From: Commensalibacter nepenthis
GTDB lineage: Bacteria > Pseudomonadota > Alphaproteobacteria > Acetobacterales > Acetobacteraceae
Direction of reading: 5' to 3'
Assembly: GCF_029953305.1 (NCBI RefSeq)
Contig: NZ_JASBAN010000001.1
Location: forward strand, 1,462,501 to 1,526,500
DNA: 64,000 nucleotides
Shown: positions 29,762 through 37,525 of the stretch, one piece after another
Layout of the letters: each line of letters opens with the position of its first letter
Position numbering within the stretch: the first letter of the stretch is position 1
Program-made: the position numbers and the translations under genes
Notes under the pieces: generated by a model
Seen by the model: only the letters and a program-made list of their open reading frames with translations
Told to the model about the DNA's origin: nothing
The model's database searches: none

Positions 29762-30247
29762 ATGTCAGTTATATCGCAGAAAATTGGTAGCTTAAATTTT
29801 ATTGCTGTTTTCATTTTCGTGCTTTTTGCGATTTTGGATAGTAATGTAACGACTAAGGCACAGTCATCTCAGACTATACCAGAAATTGGTCGGTGGGCTA
29901 CCAAAGAAAATGACGGCGTTTTTGACATTTATTTTTGTGGTCAAAAACTATGTGGTCGTTTCGTTGGGATGCAATATACAACGGATTTACCGCCAAATAC
30001 GAAATATGGAAGATCACAATGTAAATTTGTGATGTTACGTGACTTTGTCAAAGATAAATCTGGGAAATACTGGCGGGGCATAATTCTAGATCCAAGAAAT
30101 GAAAAATCCTATGATGCCAAGATATGGCTTGCGAACAAAGATGTGTTACGCTTGCGTGGATATTTGGGTATCAGCTTATTTGGTGAAACGCATGTTTGGC
30201 ATCGTTATACTGGTGATATATTACCAAACTGTAAATTGCCTCAATAG
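29762..30247 (+). CDS. DUF2147 domain protein, exported
   Basis: This 161-residue protein has an N-terminal hydrophobic segment (about 12-29, FIAVFIFVLFAILD) that could be a signal peptide or anchor, then a DUF2147-like domain: GRWATKENDGVFDIYFCGQKLCGRFVG near 42-68, and WRGIILDPRNEKSYDAKIWL near 100-119. DUF2147 proteins are periplasmic or outer-membrane-associated and have no assigned reaction. Two cysteines (56, 61) could form a disulfide. Its neighbours give no further hint. Confidence 0.78.
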   Translation: MSVISQKIGSLNFIAVFIFVLFAILDSNVTTKAQSSQTIPEIGRWATKENDGVFDIYFCGQKLCGRFVGMQYTTDLPPNTKYGRSQCKFVMLRDFVKDKSGKYWRGIILDPRNEKSYDAKIWLANKDVLRLRGYLGISLFGETHVWHRYTGDILPNCKLPQ

Positions 30248-30352
30248 AGTGATTAAGTGCAATATAATAATTATATTGACTTATGAAGGTGTTAATTGAT
30301 ACATTTCCCTTATGATTGAGTGTCCGTCTATTAATGTTGGTAAGGGGTCAGT

Positions 30353-30703
30353 ATGGCTTATGTTGTAACGCAGGTTTTTTCGCCCAAGGATAAGTGGAAT
30401 AAAATTACGAAGCCAATTAAAGAGCAAATTTTGCAGCGTATGATTGTAAATCTGTCTTCTTTAGCTGGGGAAAATAGAGTGCAGTTGATCGCAACAGGTC
30501 AAATTGACGGTAAGATTCCAAGGGTCGTAGATTATGAATTTTATGTGATCTGGTCTGTTGAAATCTATGAAATGAGTAAGCATATCACGCAGCATTTACG
30601 TGAAAGCGAGTGGAATGAGTATTTTGACGTCGTTAATATTGGTGGACGTGCGCTCAGTGTTCCTGAATTTGCTGATGTGGTTTTGGCAGATTTGAATAAA
30701 TAG
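30353..30703 (+). CDS. Small protein of unknown function
   Basis: I do not recognise this 116-residue protein with confidence. It has no signal peptide, is rich in aromatic residues, and its layout (a short strand, an amphipathic helix, paired strands around EFYVIWSVEIYEM) could fit a small alpha-beta barrel-like fold; that is a guess. It follows the DUF2147 gene by 105 bp and precedes the Hint-domain protein by 157 bp, where the tetranucleotide repeat lies. The ORF has a clean ATG at 30353 with AAGGGG upstream, so it is probably a real gene. Confidence 0.6.
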   Translation: MAYVVTQVFSPKDKWNKITKPIKEQILQRMIVNLSSLAGENRVQLIATGQIDGKIPRVVDYEFYVIWSVEIYEMSKHITQHLRESEWNEYFDVVNIGGRALSVPEFADVVLADLNK

Positions 30704-30753
30704 TTTTATTTGGTTAAGTAATTTTTTAAATTACGGTATCAATGACATTAATT

Positions 30754-30830
30754 AATAAAAATAAATAAATAAATAAATAAATTAAAATAAATAAATAAAT
30801 TAAAATAAATACAGAAATTAATTGATAAAT
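30754..30830 (+). repeat. AAAT tetranucleotide repeat upstream of the Hint surface-protein gene
   Basis: Three blocks of AAAT units (6, 4 and 2 copies) separated by TTA interruptions lie 31-107 bp before the ATG at 30861. Tetranucleotide tracts in promoters of surface genes are a known cause of length change by slipped-strand pairing, which can shift promoter spacing. The tract is in the likely promoter or leader, not in coding sequence. Whether it varies in this organism is unknown. Confidence 0.85.
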
Positions 30831-30860
30831 TGAATGGATAGTTAATTTTAGGGTATTTCG

Positions 30861-33800
30861 ATGTCTGAAGACAAAAATAATAATCAATCAAGTGTGGAGC
30901 AAACAGCCACGGTTGTGGTTGCTGCTAATGACGCTGTTTCCTCGTCATTAAGTGATGTGCTTTTAGGGAGTTCTGCTGGTGTTATTTCCAGTGGTGGTTC
31001 ATTAAGTAGTGATGGTTCGGCTTCTTTATCTGAGTTAGCATCTGCGGGTATTGTCGGATCTGATGCGGCTTCGCTTGCGTCTGCATACAGTGCTGGTGTT
31101 ATGTCGGTATTGGATGAAACATATTATGCGGGTGCATTAGGTCGTTCTTTACAAGCTGCTACGGTGCAAAATGCTGCCGTTTTAACGACAAGACCAAATG
31201 CGCCAACCCAGGGTATCGATACATATAAGATCGCTCAAAGCCAGGCTATGTGGCTTGCTACAGCGTCTAATATGGTCAAAGCGACCTCTGCAGGTTATGC
31301 TAATCTATATTACAATGTTGGCAGTAACACACTTTATGCTGGATTAAATGCAACTGTTGGTAGTGCTGGTGGCGGTAAGGGTGCTGTTATTTATAGCCAG
31401 GGCGGTAATCTGAATATTAATGCTAATGCTGGTCTAAACATAACGAGTGCTGGTCAGATTCTGGTTGGTGGAAATTTTGGCACGGATTTTACATTTAATA
31501 CCTCTCAGACGCTGAGGTTGGATAGTGGAACTTATTTAAGTGCTACAGGATACCTTGGAGGGATTGCGGATAAGTCACAAGCTGGTACATCTCTCGTTGG
31601 GAAGGAAAATTTGCGTACGGGCGGTGTTTCAACAGCAGATAGTGTTGTAATGGATGTTGGTACTGATGTTGGTGTGGTTGGGGATGTGGGCGGCTTTCCC
31701 ACGCAAACAATAATTGGAAATAATAATGTTATAAGAATGGGTGGGAATATCGGGGTATTTCTGAATGCCTCTATGACTGTTGGAAGTGATGTTCATATGT
31801 CGGTTGCTACTGCCACTGGTAGTGGTTTCTTTATCGGCTCAGGTGGTTATTATAGTGCGGCTGATTATGGCAATTATTATGTTCATGGAGGTATGGGGGC
31901 TGCATATCTAAATGGCACGTTAAATAGTGCTGCGCGTCTAATTTTAGGAAATAACACCACTGTTAAGTTGGATAATGCAAACTGGGGTAACTTTGCTGCT
32001 CAGGCGGGTGCTTCGGTTATTGTTGGTAAGGCATTTAATTTAAGTGCATTGGAAATTTCAGTTGGTTACGGGCAAAATCCTAATACGGGGGGTATTCTTG
32101 GTTCTCAAACTGCAAGCATGGTTATTGGTAGTGATGCAACCATCAGTTTGGGTCAAGCGGGATTGTTGGATAATGGTTCAAAATTCTATCTTGGCTCGAA
32201 CGGTGCGATTGTTGTTGATGGATTGGGTGGTGTACTAAATGTTGGTAATGGAGCTACCATAACAGCCAATACTATTTCTGTTGGTAACTATACCAAGGAT
32301 TATAGTGGCTTTAATCCCCAAGTTGGGTCAAATATGCAGTATTCTTGGTATAAAACGGGTTCCAATAATAGTGTAACTATTGGTTCTAATGCTGAAATCA
32401 ACCTTTCTGGTGGTATTGCGCTTGATGGTAATAATGGTAAAGTGCAGCTGGTTGGTGGTACTACATCGAGCATTTTAAATGCTGGTTTTATCAGCGCGGG
32501 TCGTTTTTACAGAGATTATCGTGTGGCGCTTGTAAATGGTAGTTCAACTGCTCCTGTTACGAAGTATAATTTTGTATATGATAATACTTCTGGTGCGACT
32601 GTTAATATTGGTGATAATTATATTATTACCTTGACTTCTGGGACAATTAATACAGGGTTTGCTAATGAGCCAACCATAAGTAATAACGGAAACGTTATGA
32701 ACAATATTAATGGTGGTGTGTTTACTTTTGGCAATAATGTTCAATTGAACGCCAACTCAGTTGTTGTGGGTGATTATTATCTTTCTACAGTCAATAAATA
32801 CACCCATAAACCTGTTATTTTTTCTGCATTAACATTAGCAGCATCTACGACTTATGGTAGTAATGCCCAGCTAAATCTTTCTGGTGCTGTTTTGTTAAAT
32901 GGTTCAGGAAATTTAATAAATTTTGGTGATGGATTGACTTTGAATGCATCAACAATGTCATTTGGTAGTGGTATCGGAGGCGGAACACAACTCAGTAATG
33001 TTTTCTCTGCTGGATCATTCGGAAGCATTACGTTAAGTAATGGATTAAGTAATACTCTGGGTGCTGGTAGGTTCCAACTGGGTAATAATGGTTATATTCA
33101 CCTTCTTTCTGGTGATTACGTTATGAATGGTTCGGGTCAAGTTGGAACTCTTGCCAATAATAATCAATTTATCCTAGGGGATAATAGCAAGTTATTGCTT
33201 GATGCGGGCTCCATTTTAGTCAGTGGTCAAAGGCAAAATTTTGCAATGGGGAACACCGGAATAGTCTCTGCTGATAATTTTAATATATCAGGTTCCGCTC
33301 AAACATTTACCTTTGGTAGTAATGCGGTTATTGATATTAAAAATAATTTATCGTATGTCGGATCTGTTACTTCGATGAGTTTTGGGAATAACTTAACTCT
33401 TAATGCGGGTTCTATGTCCCTCGGTGCGGTATCTGCAACAGGTATCATTGATGGAGGAAACATTTTCTCTGCGGGAGCTTCTGCAAGTATTACTCTAAGT
33501 ACTGGACTTACAAACAATATGGGTTCAGGAATATTCCAACTAGGTAATAATGGTTATATTCACCTTCTTTCTGGTGATTACGTTATGAATGGTTCGGGTC
33601 AAGCTGGAACTCTTGTCAATAATCGATTTATCCTAGGGGATAATAGCAAGTTATTACTTGATGCTGGTAACTTGGTGTTAAATGGTCAAAGGCAAACATT
33701 TACGGTTGGTAGTACTGGTACAATTGTTGCCAATACATTTAGTATGGGTGGAACATCTCAAACCTTTATCGTCAGTAATAATGCTACTGCTACGTTCAAT

Positions 33801-35885
33801 AGTGGTATCGTGGTTGACGGTGCAATATTAAATACAACATTTGGTAATAATGTCGGGTTGACGGTTGGTGCTAATGGTATAATATTTAACACCTCAACAC
33901 AGTTTGCTGTTGGCACGGGTGGATCTGTCAATGTTGCGGGTGATATTGTTTTTGGTTTGAATGCAGCTAATACGACGTTTAAAGTAGGTGCAAATCAAAC
34001 AACGTTTAAAGCCAATAATATTGTGGTGAATGCCGACAGTCCATCTCTGACATTTGGTGGTGGAATTGCTTATAATGTTGCTGGTTGGAACTTGAATGGT
34101 AAGGCGGATACAATTTTATTAGGTGATGGTGCGACGGGATCCATTGGCAATATTACTGTTGGTGGTAATGCAACTGGCGCTTCCTTTAATACCGGTAAAG
34201 CAAAAAGTTTAAGTTTTGGTAATGTAACTTTGATAAATGATGCTGCACTTACTTTAAATGGTAACGTTACTGGTCAATCGTTGAACTTGGCTGGTGTAAC
34301 AAAAGTGAATGTTGTTGCCGGTGCAACTGTGGATATCGGTAGTCTGTCGTTTGATGGAACACAGCAAGTTATTATTAATGTTGCCTCTGGTGCGACATTG
34401 AATATTGATTCAGTATCAACATTCAATGTTGGTTCTAGCAATATACCTAGGATTAATATCCAGGGTGGTACAGTTATTGTTGGTGGTCAAAAATTACGCT
34501 CTTTGAGTACAGATCAATATATGGTTGATTTTGGCACTACTGCGCAAAATGGTGTTTATAGATATGAGGGCACTATTCAAGAACAGAGTGGTAAAATAAC
34601 GTTGAATAACTTTGCGTTATCAGATCAGGCGGTTTTTGATATTGGCACTCAATATTTAGATCAAAATCGTTATCAGACGAGTGTCAAGGATGGCGTTTTA
34701 TATGTTGATTATATCACGGAAGCTGGGCAACGGGTTAATTTAGCGCAATTTAGCTATACTCCAGCAAGTGGAAGTCAAGCTGTTCCTAACGTTGTTATTA
34801 GTCAAGATGATACCAGTGGAACAGGTTGGACGATCACGTTGACAAAATGCTTTGTGACTGGGACGCATATTTTGACACCAAATGGTGAGGTCACTGTAGA
34901 GAGCTTAAATGTTGGCGACCAGGTTATTACGCTTCAGAATGGAGAACAGGTCAGCAAACGGATCGTTTGGGTTGGTCATATAGATGTGAGTGTGAACCAT
35001 TACGGACATAAAGATACTTTGTATCCTGTTCGTATTAGAGCACACGCATTTGGATTAAACCAACCTTGCCGTGATTTGTTGGTGACGCCAGAACATACAA
35101 TTTACGTCGATGGTGGTTTGATACCAGCACGTATGTTGGTCAATGGACGTTCTATTATCGTAGATACCGATATGGATAACTTTACAGTTTACCATGTTGA
35201 AACTGAAGATCATTCAATTCTGTTGTCAGAGAATTTAGCAACTGAATCTTACCTTAATACTGATGATCGTCATTTATTTAATGGTGATACGGTTAATCTG
35301 CATTTGGCCTTTAATGAGAATGCAGGGCATCAAATTTGGGAAAATGATGCGGCCGCACCATTGACTGTCGCAAGACATCAAGTAGAACCTATTTGGCAGC
35401 GTTTGGATTGTCTTGCAACGCAACAGGGTTATGCCTTTGTGAATAAACAAGAGACGACGAGAGATCCAGATCTTTGTTTAATTACACAAAAAGGGAGGAA
35501 ACTTCATCCTGTTGATGTCAGAGGCAATGTTTATAGCTTCTATGTACCTGCAAATGTGAGCGTTGTTGCAATGCATTCAAAAGCAGCGTTACCATCAGAA
35601 GTGGTTGGTCCATTCCTTGATGATCGACGGATGTTGGGTGTTCTGGTTGCAAAAATCAGCGTGTTTGGTGATAAATCCTTTGATATTCTTCCTTCTGATA
35701 TGACGGGTCTTTCAGGTTGGCATCCAGCTGAATTGAACCGAACAGATCGTTGGACAAAAGGATTGGCAACATTACCTGCAGTTGTTTCTGAGATGAGTGA
35801 TAAAGTTAAGTTGATTAAAATCGAATTAACCACCACGGCAGAATATTTTGTAGATATAATTGAGTTTGCCGAACATATTGCATAA
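30861..35885 (+). CDS. Large beta-helical surface protein with C-terminal Hint domain
   Basis: This 1674-residue protein has a Ser/Ala/Gly-rich N-terminus with no typical Sec signal, about 1200 residues of repeats with the recurring pattern of a Gly-Asn turn then an alternating strand (FGNN, LGNNGYIHL, LGDNSKLLLDAG), which looks like a beta-helix, and a Hint domain from about 1330. The Hint splice motifs are present: Cys1330 in TKCFVTGTHIL, the NGEVTVESLNVGDQV strand, and the TxxH motif T1409-P-E-H1412. A tail of about 200 residues follows. Hint_2-type proteins are common in acetic acid bacteria. There is no autotransporter barrel. Substrates for AAH/TibC enzymes are also repeat proteins, and such an enzyme lies at 46247. 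Export route and cleavage are unproven. Confidence 0.78.
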   Translation: MSEDKNNNQSSVEQTATVVVAANDAVSSSLSDVLLGSSAGVISSGGSLSSDGSASLSELASAGIVGSDAASLASAYSAGVMSVLDETYYAGALGRSLQAATVQNAAVLTTRPNAPTQGIDTYKIAQSQAMWLATASNMVKATSAGYANLYYNVGSNTLYAGLNATVGSAGGGKGAVIYSQGGNLNINANAGLNITSAGQILVGGNFGTDFTFNTSQTLRLDSGTYLSATGYLGGIADKSQAGTSLVGKENLRTGGVSTADSVVMDVGTDVGVVGDVGGFPTQTIIGNNNVIRMGGNIGVFLNASMTVGSDVHMSVATATGSGFFIGSGGYYSAADYGNYYVHGGMGAAYLNGTLNSAARLILGNNTTVKLDNANWGNFAAQAGASVIVGKAFNLSALEISVGYGQNPNTGGILGSQTASMVIGSDATISLGQAGLLDNGSKFYLGSNGAIVVDGLGGVLNVGNGATITANTISVGNYTKDYSGFNPQVGSNMQYSWYKTGSNNSVTIGSNAEINLSGGIALDGNNGKVQLVGGTTSSILNAGFISAGRFYRDYRVALVNGSSTAPVTKYNFVYDNTSGATVNIGDNYIITLTSGTINTGFANEPTISNNGNVMNNINGGVFTFGNNVQLNANSVVVGDYYLSTVNKYTHKPVIFSALTLAASTTYGSNAQLNLSGAVLLNGSGNLINFGDGLTLNASTMSFGSGIGGGTQLSNVFSAGSFGSITLSNGLSNTLGAGRFQLGNNGYIHLLSGDYVMNGSGQVGTLANNNQFILGDNSKLLLDAGSILVSGQRQNFAMGNTGIVSADNFNISGSAQTFTFGSNAVIDIKNNLSYVGSVTSMSFGNNLTLNAGSMSLGAVSATGIIDGGNIFSAGASASITLSTGLTNNMGSGIFQLGNNGYIHLLSGDYVMNGSGQAGTLVNNRFILGDNSKLLLDAGNLVLNGQRQTFTVGSTGTIVANTFSMGGTSQTFIVSNNATATFNSGIVVDGAILNTTFGNNVGLTVGANGIIFNTSTQFAVGTGGSVNVAGDIVFGLNAANTTFKVGANQTTFKANNIVVNADSPSLTFGGGIAYNVAGWNLNGKADTILLGDGATGSIGNITVGGNATGASFNTGKAKSLSFGNVTLINDAALTLNGNVTGQSLNLAGVTKVNVVAGATVDIGSLSFDGTQQVIINVASGATLNIDSVSTFNVGSSNIPRINIQGGTVIVGGQKLRSLSTDQYMVDFGTTAQNGVYRYEGTIQEQSGKITLNNFALSDQAVFDIGTQYLDQNRYQTSVKDGVLYVDYITEAGQRVNLAQFSYTPASGSQAVPNVVISQDDTSGTGWTITLTKCFVTGTHILTPNGEVTVESLNVGDQVITLQNGEQVSKRIVWVGHIDVSVNHYGHKDTLYPVRIRAHAFGLNQPCRDLLVTPEHTIYVDGGLIPARMLVNGRSIIVDTDMDNFTVYHVETEDHSILLSENLATESYLNTDDRHLFNGDTVNLHLAFNENAGHQIWENDAAAPLTVARHQVEPIWQRLDCLATQQGYAFVNKQETTRDPDLCLITQKGRKLHPVDVRGNVYSFYVPANVSVVAMHSKAALPSEVVGPFLDDRRMLGVLVAKISVFGDKSFDILPSDMTGLSGWHPAELNRTDRWTKGLATLPAVVSEMSDKVKLIKIELTTTAEYFVDIIEFAEHIA
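33072..33237 (+). repeat. Internal direct repeat in the surface-protein gene, copy 1
   Basis: This 166-bp segment is nearly identical to 33534-33696; the difference includes a 3-bp length change that keeps the reading frame. It encodes the FQLGNNGYIHLLSGDYVMNG stretch through to GQRQ. Similarity at the nucleotide level, not only protein, points to a recent duplication or gene conversion. Confidence 0.92.
33534..33696 (+). repeat. Internal direct repeat in the surface-protein gene, copy 2
   Basis: This is the second copy of the repeat at 33072-33237, offset by 462 bp (154 codons). The DNA between and beyond the copies is much less similar, so the conserved block is limited to about 55 codons. 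Confidence 0.92.
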
Positions 35886-35923
35886 ATTAAACTTGATGAA
35901 AAATAATGTGATTTTATGAATGT

Positions 35924-35968
35924 AAAACTTTCCTTTTCTGTAATTTAAGAAGAGGAAAGTTTTTCTTA
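35924..35968 (+). terminator. Terminator after the Hint surface-protein gene
   Basis: AAAACTTTCCTTTTCT and AGAAGAGGAAAGTTTT form a stem of about 16 bp (one wobble) with an 8-base loop, followed by TTCTTATTTT. It should separate the surface-protein transcript from the ANL-PKS genes, leaving a promoter for the latter in the short remaining gap or by read-through. Confidence 0.82.
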
Positions 35969-35988
35969 TTTTATGGTGGAGTTTTTTT

Positions 35989-37467
35989 ATGTATGACCGT
36001 TTTATAGAACATGTTTCAAGAATATCACCAAATAAAGAGGCAATGTTATCATTTGATGGTTCGGTTACGTTTGCCAAAATGGATGCCGATATTAATCGTT
36101 TAGCAGCAGCATTGCTTGAAAAATTGACACCATTGCCCAAGGTTGTTGCGGTTTCTTATCAGCAAATGCATCCTCATTGGATGTTTTTAATGGCACTTAG
36201 CCGTATTGGTGTTGCGACAGCGTCTGTCGCTGATGATAGTTTGATTGCTGCAAAAGAAATAGCAGTTCTTAAACCTGATTTGATTATTAGTGATGCTTTC
36301 TTTGATGTGGAAACTCAAGCTAAAGTTGTAGTTCTAGATTTAGATTGGTATTCCCAAATCGTAAGTGGACCAGAGGTTCAACCTTTGCGTTTTGCTCTGG
36401 ATCGTGATCGTGTGGTACGTGTTGCGATTGCTGGGGGGACATCGGATAAAAAACGTCGTATTGATTTTACAGCATCTATGATTGAGGCAGCTGTTATTCG
36501 TTTGGCTCATCAAGAATATCTTGAATGGGCTGAAATACAAGATGCTGCACGATATCATCGTTTGTTACCGACTTTAGGATTGGGTAGTGTTCATGGGTTT
36601 TTGTCTGCTTTAAGTATATGGTATGTGTGCGGTTCTGTGATTATGGCGGATAGAGAACAGTATCCTGCAGCTATTGCTATGTTAAAACCGTCGCTTATGA
36701 TTATTTCACCATCTCAGTTACAAGATATTTTGAATCATTTGCCTGCTGATGTGCCTTCTGTTACTGGATTAAGATTGGTTGTTTCGGCGGGGTATTTCTC
36801 CTCGGCGTTACAAGAAACAGTTCGTAGCAAGTTAACACAACATATGCGTGTATTATATGTAACCAGTGAAGCTGGTCTGATTGCTGGTGCGCGTGTTGAA
36901 CAAATGACGCATGATGATATGGCAGGGTGGTTGTTGCCTTCGGTTGATTTGCAAATTGTTGATGATGAAGGTCAAATATTACCTGTGGGTGAAATTGGCA
37001 ACATCCGGATTAAAAGTGCTGAGCTTGTTGATGGTTTTTATGAAGATGAAGAGGCTACAAATCGTCAATTTAAGGATGGTTGGTTTTACCCTGGTGATTT
37101 AGGAATATTGGATGTTCGTGGGGGATTGCGTATTTTTGGTCGTGCAGACGAATTATATAATTTTGGTGGTGATAAATTTCCAGCACAAACGATTGATCGT
37201 ATCGTACAATCATTGCCTGGTGTTAAAGACGCAGCTTTATTTTCTATGCCAAATGAGCAAGGTATTCCTGAACCATGGTTGGCGATCGTTAAAGATGTTG
37301 ATTTCGATGTAGAAAAGGTTAGTGAGGCTTTGGAAAGTGAATTTCACAATTTACCGAATGTCAGAGCCATGTGGGTTGATGTGATTCCAAGAGATGTGGT
37401 TGACCGTGTATTGAGATATCAATTAAGTATGGTGGCAAGCCAGCAATATGCCAAAATGCACAAATGA
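35989..37467 (+). CDS. ANL-superfamily adenylate-forming protein with eroded motifs
   Basis: This 492-residue protein has the ANL fold (acyl-CoA/adenylate ligase): a large N-terminal domain, the DGWFYPGDLGIL hinge motif near 363-374 and the GRADELYNFGGDKF block near 384-397. Two catalytic motifs are altered. The P-loop normally reads SGTTG-x-PKG; here it is IAGGTSDKKRR near 146-156. The C-terminal lysine motif (usually TxSGKxLR) is RDVVDRVLR near 468, with Arg in the lysine position. It may be inactive, a binding partner, or an enzyme with altered chemistry. It lies 58 bp before a type I PKS, and a normal adenylating partner follows the PKS, so the degenerate copy probably has a structural or chaperone role; that is inference. 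Confidence 0.72.
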   Translation: MYDRFIEHVSRISPNKEAMLSFDGSVTFAKMDADINRLAAALLEKLTPLPKVVAVSYQQMHPHWMFLMALSRIGVATASVADDSLIAAKEIAVLKPDLIISDAFFDVETQAKVVVLDLDWYSQIVSGPEVQPLRFALDRDRVVRVAIAGGTSDKKRRIDFTASMIEAAVIRLAHQEYLEWAEIQDAARYHRLLPTLGLGSVHGFLSALSIWYVCGSVIMADREQYPAAIAMLKPSLMIISPSQLQDILNHLPADVPSVTGLRLVVSAGYFSSALQETVRSKLTQHMRVLYVTSEAGLIAGARVEQMTHDDMAGWLLPSVDLQIVDDEGQILPVGEIGNIRIKSAELVDGFYEDEEATNRQFKDGWFYPGDLGILDVRGGLRIFGRADELYNFGGDKFPAQTIDRIVQSLPGVKDAALFSMPNEQGIPEPWLAIVKDVDFDVEKVSEALESEFHNLPNVRAMWVDVIPRDVVDRVLRYQLSMVASQQYAKMHK

Positions 37468-37525
37468 AGAATCTATTGATGTTCATACAATTACATCAAA
37501 TTAAAAACTATATAGTATAAAAGTC

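Noticed and set aside
30754-30830. CRISPR array
   Set aside because: The repeat unit is four bases with no spacers; it is a simple-sequence repeat.
30861-35885. Classical type V autotransporter
   Set aside because: There is no Sec signal and no C-terminal beta-barrel; the C-terminus is a Hint domain plus a soluble tail.
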